Source: Macrotis lagotis
Taxonomy: Eukaryota > Chordata > Mammalia > Peramelemorphia > Peramelidae
Direction of reading: 5' to 3'
DNA: 64,000 nt
Assembly (NCBI RefSeq): GCF_037893015.1
Contig: NC_133666.1
Span: 4,214,239-4,278,238, forward strand
Shown: one piece after another, positions 48,691 through 60,379 of the stretch
Layout: each line of letters begins with the position of its first letter
How positions within the stretch are numbered: the stretch's first letter is position 1
Translations under genes and position numbers: made by a program
The notes under the pieces: generated by a model
Databases searched by the model: none
Told to the model about the DNA's origin: nothing
Seen by the model: the letters and a program-made list of their open reading frames with translations, nothing else

Positions 48691-51600
48691 GAAAATTACA
48701 CCCCCCCCAAGCCCTGCTCTGACCCAGCTGCTGAGCAAAGTTAGATTCCTAGGCAATCATCCTTAAAACCATTATTAGGCAAAATTAAGGCCCCACAAAC
48801 CCCTCTCAAGTCTTCTATTGTACAAAGCCCTCCATAAGACCCCTACTAGGCAAATTTGGCTCCCCCAGCACATACTCTGTTCCACAAGCCGGGCAGTTTA
48901 GTGCCCCCTAAATATTCCTGAGGACTACATCCTGGCCAAAGTCACCCTCAAGTCTTCTTTAGACCCATATGCTAGGGAAAGTTAACTTTGGGCAAATTTG
49001 GGGCCCCAACCCCTGCTGGGCAAAGTCAACTCCCACCTCCTCATGTCAGCTAACCAAAGATACCCCTGCATCTCCTGGTCAGCACTCCTGCTGGGCAAAG
49101 TTATTCCCAAGCCCTCCTCAGATTCACATGCTGGGTATGTGATAGGCAAGTCACTACACCATTGTTCCTCAGGTCTTAGGAAGGACAAATTTCTCCCCAG
49201 AAGCCTTCCTCATGTTCCAGGATGGGCAAAGTTAGGGCCCCAACTCCTCCTCATGTACCCTACTAAGCAAAGTCAACCACAGACACATCTCAAGTCTCCT
49301 ACTAAGCAAAATTAGACCTGGCACGCCACTTCAGCCCCACTTCTGAGCAAAGTAACCCTAAAGAATTCCACAATTCTTCCCTGGCACACAGTTAGGCCCC
49401 ACCAACCTCTGCTCTGGTTCACTTGCTGGATAAATTTAGAGACATCCAAATCCTCCAAAAGTGTCCTATTAGGCAAATGTACAGCCCCGCTCAATACATT
49501 TTCTGGCCCCCTGCTAGGAAAATGTAATTTCCAAATTCCTGTGGCCCAAATGCTGGGCAAAGTAATCCCTAATGTCGCCTCATACTTGCAATTGGGCAAA
49601 GTTAGAATCCTCCAACATTACTCTTCATCCACCTGCTAGACAGAGTTAGCCACAGCTCTCAAAAGCTCCTCAGCCTCCCTGCTGGGCCAGGTTAACCCTC
49701 AACCTTACCTGAAAGTACCTCTGCTACAAAATATTTGCCCTGTTCTGGTCCACCTGAGGAGCAAAGTGAACCCCCAAAGATCACCTCAAGCTCCCTGTTA
49801 GAGGCCCTTAGCAGTCACAACCTATACTCATGTTCCCCCTGCTACACAGGCCTGTCAGGCCCCACCCACCCCAGCTCTGCCCCATGGCTGAGTAAAGTCA
49901 CACCCCAAACCCCTCCACCTCAAGCTCCCTGCTGGACAACCTTAGCCCTCCCAATCTATACTCAGGTCCCCCTACTACACAAGTCTATGGCCCCAAGAAC
50001 CCCAGCTCTGGCCCACATGCTGGGCAACATTATCCCTGAAACCCTTTTCTTCAAGCTCCCTGTTACAGAACTTTCACTGTCCCAACCTATACTTAGGTTC
50101 CCCATACTACACAGGACTATTTGGCCCTAACACCCCCAGCTCTGGCCCACATGCTGAACAAAGTTAGCCCCCAAAACCCTTGTCCTGAAGCTCCCTGGTA
50201 GACTACCTTAACCCTGAAAATCTATACTCAGGCTCCTCGCTGCTACACAGGCCTTTTGGGCCCAAAACCCCAGCTCTGGCCCACATGGTGAACAAAGTCA
50301 CCCCCAACCCCTTTTCTTCAAGCTCCCTGCAAAAGAACATTAACACTCCAAACCTATTCTCAGGTTCCCTCTGCTTCACAGACCTGTGAGGCATCACCAG
50401 TCCCAGTTCTGGCCCTCTTGATGAGCAAAGTTACCCCCCAAAGTCCTGTTCCTCAAGCTCCCTGCAGGACAGTATTAGCTTTCCCAATCTATACTCACAT
50501 TCCCCCTGCAAACAGAGGCCTATTTGGCCTCACCAAGCTCAGATCTCACCCAGCTGCTGAGCCAGGTTAGTCCCCAAACCCCTCCTCTTCAAATTCCCTG
50601 ACAGACAATGTGAGCCCTCCCAACCTAAACTCAGTTTCCCCCTGCTACAGAGGTCTGTTAGGCCCAAACAACCGCATCTCTGGCCCACATGCTGAGCAAA
50701 GTTACCCCCCCCCCCCGAACCCTTGCTCAACAGGGTCTCTATTAGATAACCTTATACCTCCCAAGCTGTTACAGAGGCCTATTGGACCTCACCGACCCCA
50801 GCTGGGGCCCAGCTGCTGAGTAAAGTCAACCCCCAAACCCCTCCTCCTCCAGCTCCCTGCTGGGCAACCTTAGTCCTCCCAACCTGTAGTAAGGATCTCC
50901 CTGCTACACTGGTCTACTCAGCCCTATCACTCCCAACTCTTGCCCACAAGCTGTGCAAAGTTATCCCTCAACCCCTATTCGCTGCTGAACAACCTTAGAC
51001 CTCCCAAACTATACTTAGGTTCCCCCAGCCACAAAGGCCTGTTAGACCCCACCAACCCCAGCCTTGGCCCTCCTGCTGAGCAAAGTTAACGCCCAAATGC
51101 CTCCTGCTCAAGGTAACTGCTAGACAACCTTAGCCCTCCCAACCTAGATTCACGTTTGTGCTGCTACACAACCTCTTTGGCCCTACCAAACCCAGATTCG
51201 GCCCAGCTACTGCACAGTTTGCCCACAAAGCCCATTTCCTGAAGCTTCCTGATAGAAAATATTAGCTCTCCCAACCTATACTCAGGTTCCCCCTGCTACA
51301 CAGGCCTGTTGGGCCCCACCCACCCCAACTCTGTTTCACTTGCTGAGCCAACTTAGAAATCCCCCATAATTCTCAACCCTCCTACTGGCCAAAGCTAACC
51401 TCCCCCCAACCCCTCCTCAGGCCCTGCTTTTTGGAAAAAATTAGTCCTTCCTCCAAATTTACCTCAACTACACTGTTAGGCAGTCTAGGCACCATAATCC
51501 ATGCAGCCTCTGGGCCCTTGCCAGTCAAAGTTTACCTGTCAACCTTTGCTCAGACCCCCAGTCAGCAAAATTAGACCCAATCCTCCTAAGGTTCATTTCT

Positions 51601-52350
51601 AGGCAAAATTAGTCCCCCTAACCTTTCCCACTCCTTCATTCTAGGAAAAAATTAGTGCCCAACCTCTCCTTGGGATCCCTGTTAGGTCTAGTTAGTCCCC
51701 CCCCCCCAACCTTTCTTCATGTCATACAGAAAATTATCCCCTCCCATCGCTGCTCTGACCTACCACTGGACAAAGGTAGATACTCCCCAGTCTTCCTCAT
51801 GCCCTCATTCTGGGAAACACTAGCCCCTCAAAACTTCTCAGGCATATTTCTAGGCACTGCTATCCACCTAAAGCCACACTCAGTCCTCTGCTGGCAAAAT
51901 TAGCCTCCAAATCTTCCCTTCTGAGTCCTGGCTGGGGAAACACAGCACCTAACCCCACCTCAGGTCCCACATTGGGCAAACTTAGAAACTCTCCACCTCC
52001 CAATGTTTCCTCAGGTCTACCTACTGGGAAAAATCACCATCCAGCACCTTGTCAAGCCACCTGCTGGGCCAAGATCACCAGCACCCGCCACCTTTCTTCA
52101 GGTCCCCTCTGCTATGTGATGCTTGTCCTCACCAGTCTCTGTTCTGATTCCTCTGTTGGGAAAAAAAATAGATCCTGCCACCCAGTCCTTCTCCCACCAA
52201 CCTCTCCTCAGGCCTTCCAGCTAATAGTCTCCCCGCAACCCTTCCTCAGTCCTCCTGTTGGCCAAAGTCAAAATTGGTCATCCCAATCCCTCCTTAGACC
52301 TTCTCCCCACACTGGGAAACCCCCTCCCCTTACCCAAAGATCCAGGATTT
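48690..52350 (+). repeat. C-rich tandem array, period 133-134 bp in the centre
   Basis: Built from subunits of about 44 bp that start GCTGAGCAAAGTTA, GCTAGACAACCTTAG or GCTACACAGGCCTGTT and continue with CCC-rich text. In the centre (about 49700-51340) three subunits form a regular unit: AGCTCTGGCCCACATG recurs at 50004, 50138, 50272 and, with changes, 50405. Both edges (48690-49700, 51340-52350) hold single, more diverged subunits. All frames contain stops; the 131-145-codon open frames are chance. The core lies between older edges, as in the first array. Confidence 0.9.
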
Positions 52351-52874
52351 TTGAAATATTAGCCAACACTATTACAGTTTTACTGATGACACCTATTCTT
52401 CTAACTTAAAAGGAGAATCTCTTCCCATAATGCTGAGAATAAAAAAGTTCTGACTGTAGTGGGGGTGGGATATGTTCCAGGCCTTTAGCAGCCCTGATAC
52501 TTGCAGCCCCCGAACCTAAGGTTTCATTTCCTGCCCCCCCCAATTCTCCTCAGAAGTTCTAGACCTCATTCCCACCATTCCCCTTAGGAGCTCTAGGTCT
52601 CTCCATCTATCTCATGGCTAAACCTGCCTTTATTTGGTGTCTTCCCCAATAGAGCAGAAGCCCCTAGAGGGCAGGAAGTGTCTTTCTTTCTGCATCCCCA
52701 GTGCTTACATAGTGGTTGACAGTCTGTTGTACTCATCAGCGCTTTTCCTTCCATCTATTCCTTCATCCCTCCATCAGCCTTCAGAAGTCTCATTTCTCTG
52801 GCTACTACACCCTGGCTGGTCAGCCTCCGGTCTGCAGATTGGACTCAGCAAGTCCCAGTAAGAATAAAGAATCA
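52351..52874. other. Unassigned DNA
   Basis: T/C-rich single-copy-like text with no gene homology I recognise; 52640-52800 (CTAGAGGGCAGGAAGTGTCT, CAGTGCTTACATAGTGGTTG) is worded like the 3' region of an old interspersed repeat. Confidence 0.35.
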
Positions 52875-52875
52875 T

Positions 52876-53010
52876 TTTTTAAAGTTTTTGCAAGGCAAAT
52901 GGGGTTAAGTGGCTTGCCTAAGGTCACACAGCTAGAGGACTGATTTGAGCTCTGGTACTCCTGACTCTAGGACCAGTGCTCTATCCACTGCAAAACCTAG
53001 CCGCCCCAAG
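52876..53010 (-). mobile_element. tRNA-derived marsupial SINE, minus, slightly deleted
   Basis: AAAGTTTTTGCAAGGCAAAT to reversed head AACCTAGCCGCCCC; the middle TTAATAATTA part is missing. Confidence 0.9.
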
Positions 53011-53354
53011 AATCATTTTTGAAGTGTTAACTTGGAAAGGCAAAAAGAATAAGCTTATTCTGGTTAAATGTCTAACAGTTTGTCCCACCCACCATTGGAC
53101 AGTAGGACCCCCAAAATTTGCAGTCAGTTACAACAGCCAGGACCCAAGAAGGGGACTGCAAGACTCACCTCTGCGATCCTTAGGTTGGCCAAGAAGCCTT
53201 CAGGGGAGGGAGCTGGCACCTTTGATAGTGAAAAATAAACAGATATGGGGGGGGAGGAGAGAGAGGATACCAAAGAGGAAGAAGGGACCCAGAAGGGATT
53301 ATGAGGTCAAAGGGCCACAGGATCAAAGATTTTCTGCTAAAAGTTCCCTTCTAG

Positions 53355-54310
53355 GGCTGCTCAGTCCAATGTCCTCATTGTAGAGATGAACCTGAGAATT
53401 AAAAGAGGGAAAATCTTCATTTTCCCTGGGTCACACAGATATTAAATGGCAGGGCCATGATTCAAATACAGGCTCATTGACCCCCAAGCCAGCAAGGTCT
53501 TGTCAAAGACGACATCACCTATTCCATGACCTGTGAAATAATTCCATCAATTGACACATCAGAGGAATAAGAGGAGAGGGGGAAAAAGAGGGGAGGGAGA
53601 AAGAGGAGGGGAGGAAATGTGACCTGGGGAGAGGAAGAAAAAAGAAGAGAAGGGAAAGGGGAATAAGGATAAAGGAGAACTGGGGAAGGGGAAAGGAGAA
53701 TGGGGGAAGGGGAGAGGAGAACAGGTTAAGGGGAAAGGAAGGGCAGGGCAAGGAAAACCTGAAAGAGGGGAAAGGCAGAGGAGAGGAAATGCACAGAAAG
53801 AGACCTCAGAGAACTTCTAGATCAAATCTCTCTTTTTAGACAGATGGAGAAGAAGTCCAAGAAACTTAACAACTTATCCAGGATAACACAGGTAGTAAAA
53901 ACCAAAGATGGGATTTGAACTCTTCAGAGCCCCTGCTTTTTCAAACACTGGTGACTCTCTGCTTTCTCTGATCCCCAAGAGGAAAGGAAAAGACAGAAGG
54001 AAGGAAAGGGTTAGAGGGTTAGAGCAGAAGAAAGGGGGGGGGGAGGAGAAAGTTGTTGAGGGAGGGGTAAGGAAACAGGTGGGGAGGAGAAGGCTGGACA
54101 GCCGAGGGGGAAGGAGAAGGCTGGAGGGGAATGGCAGGAGGAGACAAGAGAGGGAAGGGGAAGGCAAAGGGTGGAGTGGGGATAAGACTGAAAAGGGAGG
54201 GGAGATCATAAGATCATAAACTCAGAGCTGGAAGGGACAACAGAAATCATATCCAGGCCAACTTTTCTTTTTAAAAGGAGGTGAAATTGAAACCCAGGAA
54301 CTTTAAAGTC
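53355..54310. repeat. MIR-like relics alternating with purine-only tracts
   Basis: MIR-like relics at about 53355-53480 and 53830-53940, and a related old repeat at 54205-54310 (CTCAGAGCTGGAAGGGACAA). Purine-rich low-complexity tracts (GGGGAAAGG types) at 53560-53790 and 53985-54200. The open frames here simply read the G/A text. Confidence 0.65.
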
Positions 54311-54452
54311 ATTCCCAATGATGATGAGAATTCTGTTGGGGCCCCCCTCCTCTTTTAAATCTGTATTGTTTGTCCTATCGATCAGTATCTGATCTTTCCC
54401 CAGATGAAATACAGGTGGTGCTGCTGGGATACAGTATTCTTCCCTAGCTGTA

Positions 54453-54607
54453 TCAGTGTTCTTTAGCCCATCTCAGTGAAAGAGTCTCCTCTTTCAAATC
54501 TGTCCCTCTATCTTCCAAGAAAGAGGACTCAGTCCCTAACAAGGGTGTCACAACTGAGGTCCTAGGAAGACTGCCCTCATGACTGTCATCTATATTGTTG
54601 ATGACAG
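54453..54607 (-). pseudogene. Possible third MDC1-like exon (weak)
   Basis: Minus-strand frame SKSSVINNIDDSHEGS, then TDLKEETLS, loosely resembles the MDC1 stretch after the FHA domain (SSSVI, an acidic patch, then TD-x-EE). An AG lies just before it, but the pyrimidine tract is poor and the frame stops at about 54455. It has the correct strand and order relative to the FHA exons. It could be chance. Confidence 0.2.
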
Positions 54608-55347
54608 ATGATTTGCTCATTATTAAGGAAGACCATGATATCAGGAAGGCAACTCCATGACATACAAGTGAAGTGGATTTAAGGGATGGTATACTGTACA
54701 AAGTTACCAGCCTCACGTTGTTCTTAGGAAGGCTGGAAATAGCCCTGAGTGCAATGGGAAATCTTTGCCATTTTAAGCCAGAGTTTTCCTAGGTCACAGT
54801 TGACTAAGGCAATGCCCATTCAATGATAAATGTTAGGTAAGAGAGGGATCAGGAAAAGAGGACAAGAAGGACCACCTCCCTCCTCCTTTTAACCTCTGAA
54901 AAAATTTGATTTGAGAGGATAAGACCCTCAGGGTTTTTCAGTGATTAAGGCAGGTAGGAAAGTAAAGAAGTAAGAAGAGCCTCTTTTGCATAATCAAAAA
55001 ATATATGAGAGGGGAAGACCCTCAGATATTTTTGCCAAAATACAAAAAAATGGTTATTTATATTCATCCTGAACCAATCAGAATCCAAAAAGTGATCAAA
55101 TTTAGCCTGAAATCCATTTTTGGTCAATGAAGGAGAGCCAGTGTGATTTGGGACCTGTAAACCCCAAGAAATCTTACCAGATCTTTGGACAGAGCCCTCA
55201 ATACAGGAAAAAAAAGATGAAGAAAGTGAGAAAGGAAAGAAGGAAGAAAGAAAGATGGAAAGAAAGAAACCTGGAGAGAAGAATGGGTTTGTACACATTC
55301 CCAGGTACTTCTCCCAAGCTACCGCATTGCTGATATCTAAAATTTAC

Positions 55348-55821
55348 CTCCTTCCTCCTCTGAATCTTTAGTCAATGAAGTCCCCTGTGACTGGGGTTCC
55401 CCTATCACCGGAACACTGGGTATTTCTTCTTCTTCTTCTTCTTCTTCTTCTTCTTCTTCTTCTTCTTCTTCTTCTTCTTCTTCTCCTCCTCCTCCTTCTT
55501 CTCCTTCTCCTTCTCCTTCTTCTAAAGCCCCCTTGGGGTCATGAAGTAGGGGCGCCTCCAGATGTTGAAATTGGCAAGGCAGGTCAACAAACAGTATGAA
55601 GCTTCTGTCCTTCAACTGGTGGTTCACTTCAGATCGTAGCCGCCTGAGAAGTCTCAGAAGGTATGTACCATTGAGGCTACTGCAATCTCGAATAAAAGGT
55701 GCCCTGTTGTGGGCTGGAATCTCAATTACCTCATGTACTTTGGAGATGAATGAGAAAGGCAGAACCACAGTACAGTCTGGTCTTCGACCAACCATATTCC
55801 GTCCAGGGTACAGCAGGAAAA
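55348..55821 (-). CDS. MDC1: MDC1-like exon: most of the FHA domain plus poly-Glu tract
   Basis: MDC1 binds gamma-H2AX and organises the DNA-damage checkpoint; its N-terminal FHA domain binds phospho-threonine. The exon reads FLLYPGRNMVGRRPDC, LPFSFISKVHEVIEI, RDCSSLNGTYLLR and SFILFVDLPCQF. FHA signature residues are kept (GR in the first loop, S-x-x-H as SKVH, and SLNGT). It then runs into a Glu-rich stretch and ends DSEEEGG. Acceptor TTTTTGTTCCCAG precedes 55821 and donor GTAAAT follows 55348. The Glu tract is encoded by a TTC/TCC microsatellite (55422-55522). No later MDC1 exons, and no BRCT pair, are convincing downstream, so this may be a gene fragment rather than the working locus. Confidence 0.7.
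55422..55522. repeat. (TTC)n microsatellite inside the MDC1-like exon
   Basis: About 20 pure TTC units followed by TCC/TTC mixtures; on the minus strand it encodes more than 20 consecutive Glu interspersed with Gly. Length changes by whole codons would keep frame. Confidence 0.95.
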
Positions 55822-56099
55822 CTGGGAACAAAAATGTGATGAGTTATTGCTTTCAAAGAGAGAGATCTCCCCCATTCCTGTTCTTTACTGAATTTTCTCT
55901 TTGGCTTTCCTCTTCATGCATTTATAATTTCTCTAGGAAAAACACTGAGGAAGACCCATAGGATTTTCTATAGAAAAGATAGAGGTTTCACATTGTCTTA
56001 AGGGTGGGGACTGCTTAGGACTATCAAATCCTAAAATGAAAGGCTACCCCCTGCCCTGCACGTCCTCCTCCCTTCCTGTGGAACTCAATACCCACTTTC

Positions 56100-56181
56100 C
56101 TTGAGCAGGACCTCGGTCACTGTGGAACAGGTGCAGCTGCCCGACAGGTGGCAAATCCACCAATCCTGGGGGTTCCATGAC
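56100..56181 (-). CDS. MDC1: MDC1-like exon: start of the FHA domain
   Basis: The 82-nt exon begins after a good acceptor (CCCTTCACCCCACCCAG) and reads VMEPPGLVDLPPVGQLHLF then HSDRGPAQ. The PVGQLHLF and RGP parts match the first FHA strand of MDC1 (PVGRLHIF). Joining after CAAG restores the expected spacing to FLLYPGRN in the next exon, but the intron would then begin GAAAGT instead of GT. The nearest GT (GTGGGT, 4 bases on) shifts the frame. The ATG at codon 2 has a good start context (GTCATGG), so translation could begin here; the acidic leader of human MDC1 was not found upstream. Confidence 0.6.
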
Positions 56182-56404
56182 CTGGGTGGGGTGAAGGGAA
56201 GGGAACACACACCAACAACATCCCCAGTTGATCAGACCATTAATCATCCAGCATCAGACATGAGGTGTGAGGAGGGAGTCAGAGCAATGCAACTTTTGGA
56301 AACAAGATTAAACAGGGTCCTAGGAAAAGCCTGGAGCAAGGTTCCCTCATCGGGAGACTTACATCAAAGCAAGGGAGGAGAAGCCCTGTAGAAGGTGGGG
56401 GAAG

Positions 56405-56505
56405 GGCCCCAATGCTGGCTCTGACACTTAGACACCCAGTGACCTCGATCAAGTCACTCAACTACTCTGGGTCTGAAATTTCTTCTTCTATCAAAAATGA
56501 GGGTT
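56405..56505 (+). repeat. MIR-like relic
   Basis: GCTGGCTCTGACACTTAGAC then CAAGTCACTCAACTACTCTG, MIR order, directly before the next SINE. Confidence 0.6.
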
Positions 56506-56511
56506 CTTGGG

Positions 56512-56668
56512 TGGATGGGTGGTACAGTGGACAGAGCAAAGCCCTGGAGTCAGGAGGACCTGAGTTCAAATCCGGACTCAGACACTTAATAATTACCTAG
56601 CTGTGTGGCCTTGGGCAAGCCACTGAAACCCATTGCCTTGCAAAAGAAAAGAAAAACAAGGGGTCTGA
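56512..56668 (+). mobile_element. tRNA-derived marsupial SINE, plus
   Basis: GGTGGATGGGTGGTACAGTG head, GAGTTCAAATCCGGACTC, TTAATAATTACCTAGCTGTG, tail CTTGCAAAAGAAAAGAAAAA. Confidence 0.93.
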
Positions 56669-56850
56669 GTGAAGTTAAACATTTATCACCCATTCTCCCT
56701 CTTAAAATGGGGGGACCACCCAAAGCTGGAGAGGCTTCCATTGACCCCTCCCCTCTCTCATTGAGGGGCCAAGAGAAGGGAGGACAGGGTGGGGGTGGAC
56801 CAGAGAACTTGGCACTGCCTAACCGGACCACACCCCTCCCTGAAGATCAC

Positions 56851-57050
56851 CTCTGGGGTGAAAGACTTCAAATAAATGACAATCTCCCTTCCTTGTGCCC
56901 TCAGGCCTGTGCCCTCTCCCTAGACATCAAGCTCTGGGATGAGAGACTCCAAGTAAGTAATGGTCTACCTTCCTCTGGCCCTCAGGGCTGTGCTCTCTCC
57001 TTGGGCATGACCTCTAGAATGAGAGACTCCAAGTAAACAATGATCTCCCT
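56851..57050 (+). repeat. Short tandem repeat, period 80-81 bp, about 2.5 copies
   Basis: Units begin CTCTGGGGTGAAAGACTT (56851), CTCTGGGATGAGAGACTC (56932) and CTCTAGAATGAGAGACTC (57012). Not obviously related to the large arrays. Confidence 0.8.
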
Positions 57051-57880
57051 CTTCTATGTGACTCTTGTTTCCGTCCTCTATTTTTCTTCTTCCTCTCTTC
57101 TTCTGTTTTGAAAGTCCTCTTTCAGCTCTTCAGAGCGAGCTTTTTTGAATTAAGATCAGTTCTTTTACCCCATCGAGGCTTCACCTGTAGGCATTTTGTC
57201 CCTGTTTTCCTCTCCTGAGAGGGCATTTTTTCATACTCTATCAGAATAGTAGCTGGCAATGGTTAGTACTTTTTTTTGACTTTTGGCCCTCTTATCAATT
57301 GAGGTCTGTTCTTATGGTCTAGGCTAAATAATCCCAAGTTTGGTATGGTTTTTTTTTGGGGGGGGGAACCTGGGTCCTGATGCCTGACTTTCCATTCTGA
57401 TATTTCTGATGCTCCCAGGTTACTCCCTATGCTAGGGCAGCCCAATTCTGCAACAGTTTCCCAGGGCGAAAATCCTTGTTCTCTCAGCTGGAGATGAGAC
57501 CTTCAGTGCTCATGGAGCTGCACCAGGACCTTTTCTTTGATGTGACAAAAAAACTTTCTCTGACTTCCCAACTCTCCCATCTATGCTGGACGATATTCCC
57601 CCTTTTTACCCAAACTACAGACCTTTTCATGAAATTCCTCCAAGAGCTTAATGGCCTCATTTTCTTTTGGGGGGGACTCTTTCCTTTTAGGATCTAATTA
57701 GAGACTTCATTCAAGCTTGTTTCTGGAAAAGCTCCAGGAGGTTTCTAACTTTGTGCCACCATCTACTTTCTGCCCTGAGAGTGGCTAAGGATCTTTGTTG
57801 AGCTGAATTGCCAAACATACAAACTCTGCTACAGAGATCCCAACTCTAATGAGCTGGTCAGGGAGGCTGAATGCCAAATA
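57051..57880. other. Unassigned, probably repeat-derived DNA
   Basis: T-rich text with a G/T run at 57347-57366. It has the wording of a marsupial interspersed element, but I cannot name a family. The 73-codon plus frame at 57476-57697 has no known domain. Confidence 0.35.
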
Positions 57881-58125
57881 TAGCTTTGCCAAGATAATCT
57901 TTTAGACTATTTATAGAGAACTCACAAAAGGCAAAGGCCACAAAGATGCCAAAAGAAGATATGCAAGAATCTTGAGAGGTGTTTGAAGAAACTTGGAATT
58001 GTTTGTGAGACACAGGAGACGTGGGCACAGGACCTTTCAGTATGACATGTCCCCGTGAAAATAGATGTTGTGTTCTCTGAGAAAAACCGAGTAGGAGTAG
58101 TTCAAAAGAAGTCTGAGATGTGTAA
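57880..58125 (+). mobile_element. RTE-like LINE 3'-end relic
   Basis: Frame reads ELTKGKGHKDAKRRYARIL then RNLELFVRHRRR, matching the C-terminal end of RTE-clade polyproteins (ELxxGKRxxG...RYKDxLKxxLK). Stops and shifts show decay. Confidence 0.6.
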
Positions 58126-58384
58126 ATTGAAAGACCTCTGTATTACAATTGCTCATATTCATTATTTGTTTTTGATCTCTGCTAGAGCCTTCAAAACTCA
58201 TTTTAGTCTGATACACAAATGGACATATTTGTGTCCTGACATGCCATTTTGGTCCCACTTTGAGCTAGCAGCACCTTGGTTTCATTTTTCCAAAATACTC
58301 AGTAGATGTCTTCATCAAAACCTAGTTTATGGAATTCAAGAAAAGGGAGGGCAATCTAAGTCTGCAATATTTGGGCTTGACGGA

Positions 58385-59410
58385 AATTTCAGAACATAGA
58401 ATTCAGAATGTCAAAACTAGGAGCTCACTTAGAATAGGCATTTTCTGAGTTGTGTGTAATTTCCATAATTTGTTATGACAGCATTGGGAGGGATTGTAGT
58501 AGATAGACTGTGAGAGTTGTCTAGATCCTAAGAGGAGACATTTCCAGAGTCAGTGGGATCCTCAACTGAGAAGGTCAGGATTCGTAGGATCCATAGAGCA
58601 GAGAATGGCAGCAGGAAGAGAACAAGGGGCATTAAAACCAGGAGTGTTTTTAGAACACAGAATGTCAGAAGGTGCCTTGAAGGCAGACAAAGTCAGAACT
58701 GGGGTTTCTGGGAAGTGGTAAATAGTCAGTTCTGACAAACCAAACAATGTGGCTAGGAAGGAAGCTGCTTCGGTATGTGCTCAGTGGACCAAAGTATAGG
58801 CAAGAAGCCACTGTAACGTTTTGTAACAGTTTATTTAATCATATCAATATATTTTATATCAGACACGATAATGGTGCATTAATGAAAATGGAGGTCTTTC
58901 AATACCTAGATAATTCTGCAAAGTGCCAAGACAATGCCCCCTTTTCCTTAAAGTGATAAGGAAAAAAAAAAACTTGTAATATCCTGAAATCTCTTCCTCA
59001 CTGGGACAGGTCTTGATATTCCTCAAAATGATAATGATTGTGGAGTATTTTGGGGGAAAGAATAGATGTCAAGTTGTTGGAGGTAAAAAAGTCCTGGATT
59101 TGTAATTTGAAGCTATTATAATTATAAGGCAGAAGAGAATTATATTGAAAGCATAAAGAAATGAAAAATCGATAAAAGAATAAAAGGAACATCACATATC
59201 TGAGGAAGCTGTGTCCTGCAAAGCTCACACTTCTGGTCTCAAAAGATGGTATCTGGGGCAGTATATTGGAAGTGGCAGGGAATTTTGAAGAAGTACATTC
59301 CCAGTTATAAGAGAAGTCATCTATGCAGGCTAACAGAATGTTGGCTTAACAGAATGTTAGGATATGAATTATGAATGTAAGAATGTGGATTGGACAGAGA
59401 TGTCGGGATA
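58385..59410. repeat. Degenerate low-copy repeat with AGAAT-GTCAG/GTTAG motif
   Basis: Phrases AGAATTCAGAATGTCA (58398), AACACAGAATGTCAGAAG (58653), and AACAGAATGTTGG / AACAGAATGTTAGG (near 59330-59360) recur at irregular spacing. This suggests an old, eroded tandem family. No gene in the interval. Confidence 0.4.
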
Positions 59411-59726
59411 TCAGATCTGAGAGAACACAAATGACCCAGAATTTATGAGCTTAAAGAAAACATTGGAGGGCACCTGAACTGGAGGATACCTTAGAAGCTC
59501 TGTAGGAAATTTAGTAGACATGTTAGATCTTAGAAAGTGGGATAAACTCAGAACCTGAATGTGGTACTCAGCTGAAGAAGCGAGATTTTGGCATGCTGAA
59601 TTTGATGCCTCAAAGGAATCATGGCTAAAAGAATGAGACAAGTAGATGACCATACAAAAAGGGAAGTCAAAGAAAAGAGAGAATTTAGTACAAAAATGAT
59701 CAGAGAGTGGAGGGTACAGGGAAGAT

Positions 59727-59818
59727 AGGGGCCACAGTGGATAGAACACCAGCCCTGGAGACAGTAGGACCTGAGTTAAAATTATCCTCAGACAATTAAT
59801 AATTGCCTAACTGGGTTT
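59727..59818 (+). mobile_element. tRNA-derived SINE fragment, plus
   Basis: GGCCACAGTGGATAGAACAC, CCTGGAGACAGTAGGACCTG, TTAATAATTGCCTAACTG; tail missing. Confidence 0.8.
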
Positions 59819-60103
59819 AGATCAGTACGTTCTATGGTTTTAGTCATGTCATCTTGATTTCCCAAACTGAGCCAGTCTTAGGCTCCACAGACGTTATCCT
59901 GAAGAAATTTGCCTACATCGTAGTAATGTGACAAAACTTTGATATTGAGTTCACAGTCTTTTCCTTGTTCTTAAGAGATTTTGTTTTTAATTTCCCAATT
60001 ACTGAATCATTCAGAAAGTAGAGTGGCAAGGTCAAAAGTCCTCCAGAAGCACCAGAATCCAATTTTTCTCCTTTGCTTAAGGGATTTCTTAGCATATCTA
60101 GAC

Positions 60104-60296
60104 CAAGGCTGCCCAAAATCCAGCCACACACAGCACGCAGTGTGATTTTACGCGACGCGCTATGGGTTTGGTAAATGCTTTAGTGAGCGACAACGAGCTA
60201 CTGTAGAGCTCTCGTTAAAGTGGCAAATCAAAATATGTTGGCCATTGCTTCAATAAAGGAAGGTTGTTTACAAGTAAGGTTGGAGAGCCCTGCTGT
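60104..60296. mobile_element. Possible hAT-type MITE
   Basis: Left end CAAGGCTGCCCAAAATCC and right end (reversed) CAGGGCTCTCCAACC are imperfect inverted repeats of the hAT/Charlie style. The interior is short, non-coding and CpG-containing (ACGCGACGCGC). No clear 8-bp duplication, so uncertain. Confidence 0.4.
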
Positions 60297-60379
60297 GGTC
60301 TCACTTTCTGCTAAAGAGAAGCATCTATCCCAGTTCAAAGGCGAGAGTTATTGTAAAAAACATCTTAATGATGTGTAAA

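Noticed and set aside
48690-52350. The third array as the MDC1 PST-repeat exon
   Set aside because: Period 133-134 bp is not a multiple of 3 or equal to the 123-bp MDC1 repeat, and every frame has stops.
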